Position numbers and translations under genes: made by a program. A stretch of DNA of 64,000 nucleotides, from positions 558,001 through 622,000 of the forward strand of contig NZ_AP025497.1 of assembly GCF_024347535.1 (NCBI RefSeq), in the 5' to 3' direction. The stretch is from Vibrio kanaloae (lineage in GTDB: Bacteria > Pseudomonadota > Gammaproteobacteria > Enterobacterales > Vibrionaceae). The notes beneath the pieces were generated by a model. The model saw only the letters and a list, made by a program, of their open reading frames with translations. It was not told where the DNA came from and did not search any database. Position 1 is the stretch's first letter; the number at the start of each line of letters is the position of its first letter. Of this stretch, positions 45,622 through 55,266 are shown in pieces.

Positions 45622-45747
45622 ATGGGGTGCTGTGACAAAGATAAGAAATGCCAAGACGAAGAACAGCAAATAAAAAAAGAGATCCCGTGGTTCAGAATGT
45701 TCCTTGGTACGTTGATGCTGTTGGTTTTCCTTTTTTGGGAACGTTAG
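45622..45747 (+). CDS. small Cys-rich single-pass membrane protein (41 aa), hypothetical
   Basis: An ORF too short for standard calling: MGCCDKDKKCQ opening with three Cys in the first ten residues, a charged stretch, one hydrophobic segment (residues 23-39, WFRMFLGTLMLLVFLFW) and the end ER. AGGAG lies eight bases before the ATG, an optimal ribosome site, and the gene has its own space between divergent perM-like and hemL genes. The Cys cluster resembles a metal or redox site on the cytoplasmic side of a small anchored peptide, but no family was recognised. Confidence 0.65.
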   Translation: MGCCDKDKKCQDEEQQIKKEIPWFRMFLGTLMLLVFLFWER

Positions 45748-45824
45748 ACGCTTTTTGTTAAGTTTTCGAACAAATTGACGGATAATCTAAGTGGAAATAC
45801 TCGAGGCTGAATAACTCGGCGCAC

Positions 45825-45851
45825 TAAAAAGGGCTGCGTTAATGCAGCCCT
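45825..45851 (-). terminator. hemL terminator
   Basis: Stem AGGGCTGC (45830-45837) / GCAGCCCT (45844-45851), loop GTTAAT, followed on the minus strand by U5. The remaining bases to the small gene (45748-45824) show nothing. Confidence 0.88.
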
Positions 45852-45888
45852 AAATTCAATCGGTTAGCGACTTATAAAGGACTTTCGA

Positions 45889-47184
45889 TTAATTACTTTC
45901 AGAAGCAATGATCGCGAAACAACGGTCAGCCGCTTCTAGTGTCGCATCAATCTCTTTTGAACCATGAGCCAGAGAAGTAAAGCTTGCTTCAAATGCTGAT
46001 GGGGCAAGATAAACACCATGCTTAAGCATTAGGTGGAAGAAGCGCTTGAAGCGTTCAACATCACACTTAGTTACATCTTCGTAGCAGGTTACGGTTTCTT
46101 GATCTGTAAAGAAGAAGCCGAACATACCGCCAGCTTGGTGTACAAGTAAAGGAATACCGTGCTTGTCAGCAAGCTGCTTGAAGCCATTCGCTAGTTGTTT
46201 CGTTTTCGAAGCTAGACGTTTTTCGTTACCTTCTTCTCGTAGAAGGTTCAAACATGCGTAGCCAGCTGCCATTGCTACAGGGTTACCTGAAAGCGTCCCC
46301 GCTTGGTAAACTGGGCCTGTTGGTGCGATGTATTGCATCACTTCTTTGCGACCACCAAAAGCGCCCACAGGCATACCGCCGCCGATCACTTTACCAAGGC
46401 ACGTTAGGTCTGGCTTGATGTTGTAGTAAGCCTGCGCACAGCCTTCAGCAACGCGGAAACCTGTCATTACTTCATCAAAGATTAGCAATGCACCTTCTTG
46501 GTCACAGATTTCACGTAGACCTTCGTGGAAGCCTTCTACTGGTGGGATACAGTTCATGTTGCCCGCCACTGGCTCAACGATGATACATGCGATTTCACCT
46601 TTGTTTGCAGAGAATAATTCACGTACTGAATCTAGGTTGTTAAACGTTGCCGTTAATGTCAGCTTAGCAAAATCAGCAGGAACACCTGGAGAGCTTGGTT
46701 GACCTAAAGTCAATGCGCCAGACCCCGCTTTTACTAGTAGGCTGTCTGCATGGCCATGGTAACAGCCTTCAAACTTGAGGATTTTGTCACGACCAGTGAA
46801 GCCACGAGCAAGGCGAATTGCACTCATTGTTGCTTCAGTACCCGAGCTAACCATACGTAGCTGTTCCATTGATGGAACCATCTCAGATACCAGTTCAGCC
46901 ATTTTGATTTCAGTTTCAGTTGGAGCACCGAAGCTAAGGCCTCGTTGAGCTGCTTCAATGACTGCATCACGAATCACGGCGTGGTTGTGACCTAAAATCA
47001 TTGGACCCCAAGAGCCAACGTAATCGATATATGCTTTACCATCAGCATCAAAAATAAGTGGGCCATCAGCGCGTTCAACGAAGATTGGCGAACCACCTAC
47101 GCCATTGAATGCACGAACTGGAGAGTTTACGCCACCAGGAATAGTTTGCTGTGCTTGTTCGTATAGCTCTGCTGATTTGGTCAT
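45889..47184 (-). CDS. hemL: glutamate-1-semialdehyde 2,1-aminomutase
   Basis: A 431-residue PLP enzyme that converts glutamate-1-semialdehyde to 5-aminolevulinate in C5 haem synthesis. [15 protein letters not shown] near the start, [32 protein letters not shown] and the PLP lysine in [17 protein letters not shown] are all intact. The start is ATG 47184 with AGAGGA seven bases upstream, matching [12 protein letters not shown]; the frame extends ten codons further upstream without support. Confidence 0.97.
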   Translation of the reverse strand: MTKSAELYEQAQQTIPGGVNSPVRAFNGVGGSPIFVERADGPLIFDADGKAYIDYVGSWGPMILGHNHAVIRDAVIEAAQRGLSFGAPTETEIKMAELVSEMVPSMEQLRMVSSGTEATMSAIRLARGFTGRDKILKFEGCYHGHADSLLVKAGSGALTLGQPSSPGVPADFAKLTLTATFNNLDSVRELFSANKGEIACIIVEPVAGNMNCIPPVEGFHEGLREICDQEGALLIFDEVMTGFRVAEGCAQAYYNIKPDLTCLGKVIGGGMPVGAFGGRKEVMQYIAPTGPVYQAGTLSGNPVAMAAGYACLNLLREEGNEKRLASKTKQLANGFKQLADKHGIPLLVHQAGGMFGFFFTDQETVTCYEDVTKCDVERFKRFFHLMLKHGVYLAPSAFEASFTSLAHGSKEIDATLEAADRCFAIIASESN

Positions 47185-47349
47185 TGATATATCCTCTTTT
47201 GACTGTCGGACCAATTGGCACGCATTGTACCTATCCCGAATCCAACTAGGAATGCTTTCGCCGATATAATCATCCGAATCTGGTTGTTTTGTGTGGTTAC
47301 ACGTTTTAATTGCCAGTTTACAGCAGTAAAAGGGAGGATCCGGTGGTGA

Positions 47350-47374
47350 ATACTTGAACGTTTCAGTCAGGTAT
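47350..47374. promoter_or_regulatory. IscR type 1 binding site at erpA
   Basis: The 25-bp sequence from ATACTTGAAC to AGTCAGGTAT fits the type 1 IscR consensus at 23 of 25 positions (left half GAAC in place of GACT). It overlaps the predicted promoter, consistent with repression by [2Fe-2S]-IscR. Confidence 0.72.
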
Positions 47375-47382
47375 TAGATAAT
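47354..47382 (+). promoter_or_regulatory. erpA promoter
   Basis: TTGAAC (47354-47359), 17-base spacer, GATAAT (47377-47382). Embedded in the IscR box; the predicted start near 47389 gives an 80-base leader. Confidence 0.55.
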
Positions 47383-47469
47383 CAGCTGAATATAAGAAAA
47401 TACTCAACAACTATGGTCTCGAATTAGATTTGTATCATGTTGTTTTTGACACAGGTAAGAGAGGTTGTC

Positions 47470-47811
47470 GTGAGCGAAGTAAATATCCCATTGTCTTTTT
47501 CTGATGCAGCAGCTACCCGCGTACAAACGCTAATTGCTGAAGAAGAAAACCCAGAACTAAAACTGCGTGTATATATTACAGGTGGTGGTTGTAGTGGTTT
47601 CCAATACGGCTTCACATTTGATGAAAAAGTAAATGATGGTGACACTACCATTGTAAACAGCGGTGTAACGCTGGTTGTTGACCCAATGAGCCTACAGTAC
47701 TTAATGGGCGGCATGGTTGATTACACAGAAGGCCTAGAAGGCGCACGTTTCTTTGTGAACAACCCGAACGCGACAACAACATGTGGTTGTGGTGCATCAT
47801 TTAGCGTCTAG
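47470..47811 (+). CDS. erpA: iron-sulfur cluster insertion protein ErpA (A-type carrier)
   Basis: A 113-residue A-type Fe-S carrier that passes clusters to apo-enzymes such as IspG. The three ligand cysteines are Cys41 (GGGCSGF), Cys105 and Cys107 (CGCGAS). The GTG start is chosen because AGAGAGG sits just upstream and the protein then begins [15 protein letters not shown] like known ErpA; an upstream ATG at 47437 would add eleven unconserved residues. The hemL-erpA neighbourhood is common in Vibrio. Confidence 0.96.
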   Translation: MSEVNIPLSFSDAAATRVQTLIAEEENPELKLRVYITGGGCSGFQYGFTFDEKVNDGDTTIVNSGVTLVVDPMSLQYLMGGMVDYTEGLEGARFFVNNPNATTTCGCGASFSV

Positions 47812-47843
47812 CTTTAGTGGAAAGTTGGGCTTGAAAGATTGTA

Positions 47844-47871
47844 AACGCCGGACTGATGTTCGGCGTTTTTG
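47844..47871 (+). terminator. erpA terminator
   Basis: Hairpin AACGCCGGAC (47844-47853) / GTTCGGCGTT (47858-47867; one G-U pair), loop TGAT, then TTTTG. Confidence 0.85.
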
Positions 47872-48086
47872 TTTTAGAGGAACCTTAAAAAGACTTACTG
47901 CTACTTTAAATTTATTATTTTTCAAAGTATTCCGGCTTTTTGTAAACAGCATATTTTTTAAACTGTCGATCGTGTCCAACTTCATTCTTCGTTGGTCTGT
48001 TAAGGTTACTTTTGTACATCAGGAAGTTGTATATGACATATTAAATTAATTGGCGTAATTAATTATATAGTATAAAAGGATTTGCT

Positions 48087-49211
48087 ATGACCTCTCTCTT
48101 TTCTGGCCCATTGCTTTCTCAGAAACTTAAACAGCCATGGTTGGTTTCTTTGATTCTCGTGATGTTGTTGTCTATTTGGCTTGGTTTAGGAGTGGGACAA
48201 GCGGAAGAATCGCCAGAGAAAAAAACGGCAGAGGTTCCGCTGGCTAAGGTTTCTTTTCAAACATTCACTTCTTCACCTACCTATAAAAGTATTAATCTCT
48301 ATGGCAGAACGGCGCCAGATAGACATGCTCGTTTAGGAGCCGAAGTCGCGGGAAAGATTGTTCGATTGAACGTTGTTAAGGGGGATATGGTTAGAGCTGG
48401 ACAAGCCATTGCTCAGATAGATAAGGGTGATTTAGAAATTCAACTTGAGCGAGCCTCGGCTTTATATCGCTTGAAGCAGAAAGAGTTCAAAGCGGCGCAG
48501 TCACTGAAGAAAAGAGGGCTGCAAGGCGAGATAGCCTATACCACCGCAGAGGCTTCACTAACGGAAGCAAAGGCCATGAAGCGCAACGCGGAACTGGCTC
48601 TAAAGAATACCGTTATTACTTCGCCTTTTTCGGGCGTGGTTCAAGATTTGATGGTTGAATTAGGGGATTTCGTTGGTGTTGGCGATCCAGTTGCAGGCGT
48701 GATTGACCTCGACCCTTTGGTCATCGAAGCCGATGTCAGTGAACGTCATATCCAGCATTTGTTAGTTAATCAGTCTGCCTTGGTTCGCCTGTTGGGAAGA
48801 GAAGATGCGGAAGGTCGCTTACGTTATGTTTCTCGAATCTCTTCTGCCTCTACCAATACCTTCCCAATCGAGATAGAAATCGATAACTCTAAAGGTCTAT
48901 TACCAGCAGGTGTCAGTGCCGAAGTTAAACTCAACCTAGAAACAAGAGATGCAATCAAAATAACACCGGCGATGCTGGCACTGGATGAAGCGGGTAACCT
49001 CGGGGTCAAAACTTTGGTCTCTGCTAGTGACTCACCAACGGTGAAGTTTGTGGGCATCCAATTAGTAAAAGCCGAGCAAGATGGCGTGTGGCTCACAGGA
49101 CTTGGACAACGCGTTGATATCATCACGGTAGGCCAAGGTTTTGTGCGTGATGGCGATTCGGTGATTGCGGTTGCGCAAGGCGCTGAACCCTCAAATGTAA
49201 CCGCTGAGTAG
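48087..49211 (+). CDS. RND efflux periplasmic adaptor (membrane fusion protein)
   Basis: A 374-residue adaptor. The N-terminal hydrophobic segment (about 20-38) is a signal or anchor without a lipobox Cys. The barrel-sandwich lipoyl halves (ARLGAEVAGKIVRLNVVKGDMV and ITSPFSGVVQDLMVELGDFV) flank a short alpha-hairpin (about 125-165), with a beta-barrel domain after. It links an inner-membrane RND pump to an outer-membrane channel; no channel gene is adjacent, so TolC is the likely partner. AGGA lies six bases before the ATG. The gene ends ten bases before the pump. Confidence 0.9.
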   Translation: MTSLFSGPLLSQKLKQPWLVSLILVMLLSIWLGLGVGQAEESPEKKTAEVPLAKVSFQTFTSSPTYKSINLYGRTAPDRHARLGAEVAGKIVRLNVVKGDMVRAGQAIAQIDKGDLEIQLERASALYRLKQKEFKAAQSLKKRGLQGEIAYTTAEASLTEAKAMKRNAELALKNTVITSPFSGVVQDLMVELGDFVGVGDPVAGVIDLDPLVIEADVSERHIQHLLVNQSALVRLLGREDAEGRLRYVSRISSASTNTFPIEIEIDNSKGLLPAGVSAEVKLNLETRDAIKITPAMLALDEAGNLGVKTLVSASDSPTVKFVGIQLVKAEQDGVWLTGLGQRVDIITVGQGFVRDGDSVIAVAQGAEPSNVTAE

Positions 49212-49221
49212 GAGATTGCCG

Positions 49222-52200
49222 ATGTATTCAATCATTGATGCAGCCTTGTCTCGAGCTCGAACAATGCTCTCCCTTTTGGCGTTAATCCTTGTAGCCGGTG
49301 TCGTCACCTATATCACGATCCCCAAAGAGTCGAGCCCAGACATTACTATCCCGATTATCTATGTCTCTGTTGGGCACCAAGGTATTTCGCCAACCGATGC
49401 TGAACGCTTATTGGTTAGGCCGATAGAGCAAGAGCTGAGGTCGATTGAAGGCGTAAAAGAGATGACAGCAACTGCAGCAGAAGGCCACGCCTCCGTTGTG
49501 TTGGAGTTTAACGTTGGTGTCGATCTTACTAAAGCGATGGCCGATGTTCGTGATGCGGTGGATCTTGCTAAGCCAAAGCTACCAGAAGACAGTGATGAGC
49601 CAACTGTGAATGAGGTGACGCTTGCTTCAGAGCAGCCGGTACTTTCGGTTGTGTTATTCGGTACTGTCCCTGAACGAACTATTGTGCAAATAGCCCGCGA
49701 TCTTGGTGATGAATTAGAAAGCTACCGGCAAATTCTAGAGGTCGATATTGCGGGTGATCGTGATGATATCGTAGAGATTCTCGTTGATCCTTTACTAATG
49801 GAAAGTTACAGCCTCGATCAAGCTGATATCTACAATCTGATTGCTTTGAATAACCGAGTCGTGGCGGCGGGTTTCGTTGATACGGGTTATGGGCGTTTCT
49901 CTGTCAAAGTTCCTTCGGTTTTTGACTCCTTAAAAGATGTGCTTGAGTTACCTATCAAAGTGGATGGTAAACAGGTGGTGACATTCGCTGATGTGGCTAC
50001 GGTTCGTCGAGCATTTCGAGATCCTGAAAGCTTTGCCCGTTTAGATGGCAAATCCGCGGTTGTCTTGGATATCAAGAAACGTGCGGGTGAAAACATCATT
50101 GAAACCGTTGAGCTAGTCAAAGCGGTAATGGCTGGTGCTCAGCAGCAAGCTGAATGGCCAAATAACCTATTGGTCAAATACACCTGGGATGAATCTAAAG
50201 ATGTGAAGATCATGCTCAATGATCTTCAAAACAATATCTTATCCGCCATCATTTTAGTGGTGATCGTTATTATCGCAATTCTTGGTGTTCGTACCGCATT
50301 ACTGGTTGGCATTTCAATCCCCGGGTCATTTCTTACGGGGTTATTGGTTTTGTCTGTATTTGGCTTAACTGTCAATATCGTGGTGCTATTTTCGTTGATT
50401 ATGGCTGTTGGTATGTTGGTCGATGGCGCGATTGTGGTTACTGAGTTTGCTGATAGGCGGATGCAAGAAGGGGAAGGGCGTAAAGCAGCCTATCGAGATG
50501 CGGCTAAGCGTATGGCATGGCCAATCACTGCCTCTACGGCAACAACCTTGGCGGCGTTTGCTCCGTTGTTGTTTTGGCCAGATGTAACGGGCGAGTTCAT
50601 GAAGTTCTTGCCATTAACACTGATCGCGACCTTAACTGCTTCATTGATCATGGCGTTGTTGTTTGTTCCCGTACTAGGCGGGTTGATTGGTAAACCTCAA
50701 TACGTATCTCCTCAGAGCCAAGCTCGAATGGTGGCTTTGCATAATGGCGATTTTTCACAAGCAACGGGCTTAACCAAGGCGTATTACCACACATTATCTA
50801 TTGCGATTAGTCACCCATTTAAAATTCTTTTCGGTGCGATATTACTTGCGGTTGCGGTGGGTTTTACTTACTCCAAGGCCGGGCTTGGTGCTGAGTTCTT
50901 CCCTGAAGTCGATCCGCCATTTTTTAACGTCAAAGTTCGTTCACATGGTGATCTTTCAATTCAAGAAAAAGATGACATTATGCGCGATATCGAACAGATG
51001 ATGCTGAATCATGATGAGTTCGATACTGTTTACACACGAACGGGTGGCGACGATCAAATTGGTTTGATCTCGATTACACCTGTCGATTGGCAATATCGTC
51101 GTAGTGTTAAAGCGATCATTGAAGAGTTGAAGCTACAAACTGAATCTTACCCAGGGGTTGAGATTGAATTCAAGTTTCCCGATGCAGGACCGCCAGTTGA
51201 AAACGACTTAGTGATTGAGCTGGCGGCAAAAACACCAGAGCAACTTAATCAGGCGGCTAAAATTGTGAGGCATTGGGCGGACGGCAACCAAGCGCTAACC
51301 AATGTTAGTGATACCGCGAGTAAAGACGGTATAGATTGGAAGGTGGATATTCGCCGAGACGATGCTGCCCGTTTTGCTGCGGATGCAACCTTAGTTGGTA
51401 ATACCGTTCAGTTTGTCACCAATGGATTAAAGATTGGTGATTACCTGCCAGATGACTCATCAGAAGAAGTCGACATCTTAGTGCGTTACCCGAATGATAA
51501 GAGAGACATTGGCCGCTTTGACCAGTTAAGAGTCAAAACACCGGCAGGTCTTGTTCCGATTACCAATTTCGCGCAGATTGTTCCTGACCATAAGCAAGAC
51601 ACGATTAAGCGTCTTGATGGTAAGCGAGTAGTGAACATCATGGCGGATATGGAAGAGGGCTATAACCTTGCCCTCGAACTGCCAAAGATCGAACAGTCGC
51701 TGAGAGAGTTGGGGCTGCCGAGTAGCGTTGAGTTCCGTATCCGTGGTCAAAATGAAGAACAAGAAAACTCTTCGGCCTTCTTACAAAGTGCATTCATGGT
51801 TGCTCTTGCAGTAATGGCGTTGATTCTGATCACTCAGTTCAATAGCTTCTATCAAACATTCTTGATTCTCAGTGCGGTGTTGTTTTCAACGGTTGGTGTG
51901 TTTGTTGGCTTGCTTATCTTCCAGCGTCCGTTTGGCATCGTGATGTCTGGCATTGGGGTTATTGCGCTTGCTGGGATAGTGGTGAACAACAATATCGTGT
52001 TGATTGATACCTATAACCAGTTAATTAAAAGAGGCCTAGATAAGCGAGATGCCATTCTAAGAACTGGTGTTCAGCGTTTAAGGCCGGTAATGTTAACGAC
52101 GATAACCACCATTTTAGGTTTGATGCCAATGGTCTTAGAGATGAACATCGACCTGATAAATCAAAAAATAGAGTTCGGTGCTCCGAGTACGCAGTGGTGG

Positions 52201-52335
52201 TCTCAATTGGCTACGGCAATTGCAGGAGGATTGGCGTTTGCAACGGTACTGACATTGGTACTGACGCCTTGTTTGTTAATGATAGGGCGAAACAAAAAAT
52301 CTGAAATAACAGACACTGTGGTTCGACGAAAATAA
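49222..52335 (+). CDS. RND family efflux pump, inner-membrane permease
   Basis: A 1037-residue RND protein with twelve membrane segments and two large periplasmic loops (about 30-330 and 545-845). The TM4 motif GMLVDGAIVVTE keeps one of the two proton-relay Asp residues of AcrB and has Gly at the other; TM10 AGIVVNNNIVLIDTYNQL lacks the relay Lys, with Asn there; RPVMLTTITTILGLMP keeps the Arg. The start is ATG 49222 with AGGAGA upstream. Drug specificity cannot be read. Forms one operon with the adaptor. Confidence 0.92.
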   Translation: MYSIIDAALSRARTMLSLLALILVAGVVTYITIPKESSPDITIPIIYVSVGHQGISPTDAERLLVRPIEQELRSIEGVKEMTATAAEGHASVVLEFNVGVDLTKAMADVRDAVDLAKPKLPEDSDEPTVNEVTLASEQPVLSVVLFGTVPERTIVQIARDLGDELESYRQILEVDIAGDRDDIVEILVDPLLMESYSLDQADIYNLIALNNRVVAAGFVDTGYGRFSVKVPSVFDSLKDVLELPIKVDGKQVVTFADVATVRRAFRDPESFARLDGKSAVVLDIKKRAGENIIETVELVKAVMAGAQQQAEWPNNLLVKYTWDESKDVKIMLNDLQNNILSAIILVVIVIIAILGVRTALLVGISIPGSFLTGLLVLSVFGLTVNIVVLFSLIMAVGMLVDGAIVVTEFADRRMQEGEGRKAAYRDAAKRMAWPITASTATTLAAFAPLLFWPDVTGEFMKFLPLTLIATLTASLIMALLFVPVLGGLIGKPQYVSPQSQARMVALHNGDFSQATGLTKAYYHTLSIAISHPFKILFGAILLAVAVGFTYSKAGLGAEFFPEVDPPFFNVKVRSHGDLSIQEKDDIMRDIEQMMLNHDEFDTVYTRTGGDDQIGLISITPVDWQYRRSVKAIIEELKLQTESYPGVEIEFKFPDAGPPVENDLVIELAAKTPEQLNQAAKIVRHWADGNQALTNVSDTASKDGIDWKVDIRRDDAARFAADATLVGNTVQFVTNGLKIGDYLPDDSSEEVDILVRYPNDKRDIGRFDQLRVKTPAGLVPITNFAQIVPDHKQDTIKRLDGKRVVNIMADMEEGYNLALELPKIEQSLRELGLPSSVEFRIRGQNEEQENSSAFLQSAFMVALAVMALILITQFNSFYQTFLILSAVLFSTVGVFVGLLIFQRPFGIVMSGIGVIALAGIVVNNNIVLIDTYNQLIKRGLDKRDAILRTGVQRLRPVMLTTITTILGLMPMVLEMNIDLINQKIEFGAPSTQWWSQLATAIAGGLAFATVLTLVLTPCLLMIGRNKKSEITDTVVRRK

Positions 52336-52361
52336 AAAAGAGCACCTAAATAGGGGCTCTT
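52332..52361 (-). terminator. terminator of the M23 peptidase gene
   Basis: AAGAGC / GCTCTT (52338-52343 / 52356-52361) with an inner CCT/AGG pairing. The minus strand ends in six U after the stem; on the plus strand the T-run is poor. Confidence 0.75.
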
Positions 52362-52407
52362 CTCATATGGTTATTTTACGGTGAAGTTGCTGAAACCTGT
52401 AAACGAT

Positions 52408-53697
52408 CTAATTGGTCGCAAGCAACTGACCATATCGCTCAAGGTTTTGTAGTCGGAGCCCTGAATTAGCAATGAAGGTCGTTTTCGTTTTGCCGGTCAA
52501 CGATTTTGATTGAGGCAGTTTCACCGTCCGTGCATTCTTATGTATGCCGTTGACCAAGAATTCATAGTGTAAGTGTGGGCCAGTCACGCGACCGGTACCA
52601 CCAAGAGTACCGATAGTTTGGCCTTGTTTCACTCGCTGACCTGTTTTTACCATACGTCGCTTCATGTGCAGATACTTAGTAATATAGGTATTGCTGTGGC
52701 GGATGAAAACGTAGTTACCATTAAATTGGTTGTAACCTGATTTTTGAACAATACCGTCACCAGCAGCCCAGATGGGTGTGCCTACTGGCGCCGCGTAATC
52801 TGTACCTCGGTGTGCGCGGACCTTACCTGTCACAGGGTGTTTTCTACGTGGATTAAAGTTAGATGTCACACGACGGAAATCAATTGGTGAACGTAGGAAA
52901 GCTTTTTTCATTGCACGACCATTTTCGTCGAAGTAGTTGCCGCTTTTATCATCTAATATCGCGGTAAATGAATCACCTTGGTTTCTGAAAACTGCAGCGA
53001 TAATCTTGCCGCGACCAATCACTTCGCCTTCAACGACTTTCTCTTGGTATAAAATCTTGAAGCTATCGTTCTTGCGAATATCCAGAGCAAAATCGATATC
53101 CCAACCGAAGATCCCCGCTAGCTCCATCATTTGATTTGCGGTTAGCCCTGCGCTCACGCCTGCATTCCAGAAATTCGACGTAATGTTGGCTTCGGCATAA
53201 TTGTATTGGTAGGCAATTTCTTTTTTGTCAAAACTTGAGGAAAAGGAATCACCAGACTTGGTGATTTTAAAGTTTTCAAATGCACTAAGCTGTCGTTTTA
53301 GCTGAATAAGGTTGTTATTTTCATCAAAACCAAATTGCAAAACATCGCCGGGTCTTAGGTTAGATAGCTGATTTTTAATATCATTATTGGTATTAAGTAG
53401 AGTGATCAGTAAGCGGTATGAGAGGCCGATGCGTTCGAATAAAACAGAGGTGCTTTCGCCAGAGCGAACGGTATATTTTTCCCAATTGAGTACTGATGTT
53501 GGTAGTGTGTCACTTGAATTGGTAAGAATAGATGCATTGATAGCTAGTGGGTAATGTTTTCCCACGACTAAAGCGCCAGTGTCGTCACGTAAGCTGTTGA
53601 CATCAGGGAGTAAGAAAATCGCGACGAAAATTACAGCACTAAAAAATGCGATAAAAGCCCGGTGCAAAATAGGAAGACGTGCAAAAATTGATAACAT
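52408..53697 (-). CDS. M23 family peptidoglycan endopeptidase (MepM/ShyA-like)
   Basis: A 429-residue protein with one N-terminal membrane segment (FIAFFSAVIFVAIFLLP region), an OapA/LysM-like peptidoglycan-binding region (YTVRSGESTSVLFERIGL), a central Csd3-like regulatory domain, and the LytM zinc protease with HRGTDYAAPVGTPIWAAGDG (HxxxD) and GPHLHYEFLVNG (HxH). This is the layout of MepM and Vibrio Shy endopeptidases that cut cross-links to let the cell wall grow. Divergent from tyrS. Confidence 0.92.
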   Translation of the reverse strand: MLSIFARLPILHRAFIAFFSAVIFVAIFLLPDVNSLRDDTGALVVGKHYPLAINASILTNSSDTLPTSVLNWEKYTVRSGESTSVLFERIGLSYRLLITLLNTNNDIKNQLSNLRPGDVLQFGFDENNNLIQLKRQLSAFENFKITKSGDSFSSSFDKKEIAYQYNYAEANITSNFWNAGVSAGLTANQMMELAGIFGWDIDFALDIRKNDSFKILYQEKVVEGEVIGRGKIIAAVFRNQGDSFTAILDDKSGNYFDENGRAMKKAFLRSPIDFRRVTSNFNPRRKHPVTGKVRAHRGTDYAAPVGTPIWAAGDGIVQKSGYNQFNGNYVFIRHSNTYITKYLHMKRRMVKTGQRVKQGQTIGTLGGTGRVTGPHLHYEFLVNGIHKNARTVKLPQSKSLTGKTKTTFIANSGLRLQNLERYGQLLATN

Positions 53698-53826
53698 GTT
53701 CCGGTTCGTTTTGTAAATATGATGAAAATCGACGATGGAATAGTGTAACTGGTTTCAAAATACATCGCTATTCAAGTAAGATGTCTAATTATTATATTTT
53801 TGCCAAATCTGTGGGAGTGAACAAGA

Positions 53827-55014
53827 ATGGCGAGTATTGAAGCTGCACTAGCCGAGATCAAACGTGGCGTAGAAGAACTAATTCCAGAAGACGAACTGAT
53901 AGCGAAGTTAAAAGAAGGTCGTCCTTTACGCATTAAGCTGGGTGCCGATCCAACTGCTCCAGATATCCACTTAGGCCATACGGTTATCTTTAACAAGCTT
54001 CGTGCTTTCCAAGAGCTTGGTCATGAAGTGACATTCCTTATTGGTGATTTTACTGCAATGGTTGGTGACCCATCAGGTAAGAACTCCACTCGTCCACCGC
54101 TAAGCCGTGAAGACGTATTGAAGAATGCTGAAACTTACAAAGAGCAAGTATTCAAGATTCTAGATCCTGCGAAAACACAAATTCGTTTCAACTCTGAGTG
54201 GTTATCTGAGCTTGGTGCTGAAGGTATGATTCGTCTTGCTTCTAACCAAACCGTTGCTCGTATGCTTGAGCGTGATGACTTTAAAAAGCGTTATGCTGGT
54301 AGTCAACCGATCGCAATCCACGAATTCATGTACCCACTTCTACAAGGTCACGACTCTGTTGCACTAGAGAGTGATGTTGAACTTGGCGGTACTGACCAAA
54401 AGTTTAACCTTCTAATGGGTCGTGAACTGCAAAAAGCGGCAGGTCAAAAACCACAAACAGTATTGATGATGCCACTGTTGGTTGGTCTAGACGGTGTTAA
54501 GAAGATGTCTAAGTCTGCGCACAATTACATTGGTATCAGCGAAGCACCAAGCGAGATGTTCGGTAAGATCATGTCGATCTCTGACGATCTAATGTGGAGC
54601 TACTACGAGCTACTATCTTTCCGTCCACTTGAAGACGTTGCGGAACTAAAAGCTGGCGTTGATGCAGGTAAAAACCCGCGTGACGTGAAAGTTCTTTTAG
54701 CTAAAGAGATCATTGCTCGTTTCCACAGTGAAGCGGACGCAGAAGCGGCTGAACAAGAATTCGTTAATCGTTTTGCGAAGAACCAAGTACCAGATGATAT
54801 GCCTGAATTCGAATTCGAAGCAGGCCTACCCATTGCTAACGTTCTAAAAGAAGCGGGTCTAGTAAACTCGACTTCTGATGCGATGCGTATGATTAAGCAA
54901 GGCGCAGCTAAGCTTGAAGGCGAAAAGATTGAAGACAGCAAATTTGTACCGGAAGCAGGTACCGCCGTTTACCAAGTTGGTAAGCGTAAATTTGCTCGTA
55001 TTACTATCAAGTAA
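53827..55014 (+). CDS. tyrS: tyrosyl-tRNA synthetase
   Basis: A 395-residue class I synthetase. HLGHTVIF is the HIGH motif and KKMSKSAHN the KMSKS loop; [14 protein letters not shown] and the C-terminal S4 RNA-binding domain ([20 protein letters not shown]) complete it. The sequence type is the TyrZ-like bacterial subgroup ([21 protein letters not shown]) rather than the E. coli TyrS subgroup. Cytoplasmic. Terminator follows. Confidence 0.96.
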   Translation: MASIEAALAEIKRGVEELIPEDELIAKLKEGRPLRIKLGADPTAPDIHLGHTVIFNKLRAFQELGHEVTFLIGDFTAMVGDPSGKNSTRPPLSREDVLKNAETYKEQVFKILDPAKTQIRFNSEWLSELGAEGMIRLASNQTVARMLERDDFKKRYAGSQPIAIHEFMYPLLQGHDSVALESDVELGGTDQKFNLLMGRELQKAAGQKPQTVLMMPLLVGLDGVKKMSKSAHNYIGISEAPSEMFGKIMSISDDLMWSYYELLSFRPLEDVAELKAGVDAGKNPRDVKVLLAKEIIARFHSEADAEAAEQEFVNRFAKNQVPDDMPEFEFEAGLPIANVLKEAGLVNSTSDAMRMIKQGAAKLEGEKIEDSKFVPEAGTAVYQVGKRKFARITIK

Positions 55015-55037
55015 TATTAAGGCTCGATGATTTATCG

Positions 55038-55064
55038 AAAAGGCATCTATGGATGCCTTTTTTA
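55038..55064 (+). terminator. tyrS terminator
   Basis: 10-bp stem AAAAGGCATC / GATGCCTTTT (55038-55047 / 55052-55061), loop TATG, then T-run. Confidence 0.9.
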
Positions 55065-55168
55065 TTCCCCTCAAAATAAGAACTATTGACCGAAATTTGA
55101 CAAAGTTTTTGAACGTGAGCTGCTACACTGCGCGCGCTGTCAAATTGGCAGTAATTCTGGAGATTTTT

Positions 55169-55213
55169 ATGAACAATACCGACCATCCTCCTAGTTTGAA
55201 TGGAGAAGAATAA
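55169..55213 (+). CDS. putative leader peptide of the mgtE-like gene (14 aa)
   Basis: An ORF encoding MNNTDHPPSLNGEE. TGGAG lies six bases before the ATG. The short peptide contains Asp, a Pro-Pro pair and a Glu-Glu end, residues known to slow or destabilise ribosomes at low Mg2+ in leader peptides such as MgtL of Salmonella. Bases 55175-55182 within it pair with a downstream segment. Translation is inferred, not shown. Confidence 0.5.
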   Translation: MNNTDHPPSLNGEE

Positions 55214-55237
55214 CCTGACTCGGTATTGATCTATTGT

Positions 55238-55266
55238 CCTGCCGTTCCGGTAGGGTATCTTTGTTT
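55238..55266 (+). terminator. terminator-like hairpin in the mgtE leader
   Basis: CCTGCCG (55238-55244) / CGGTAGG (55248-55254, one G-U pair), three-base loop, then TATCTTTGTTTT. The stem is short and the T-run interrupted, so termination could be conditional. Confidence 0.45.

Noticed and set aside
47437..47469. upstream ATG for erpA
   Set aside because: Adds eleven unconserved residues and lacks a ribosome site; GTG 47470 has AGAGAGG.
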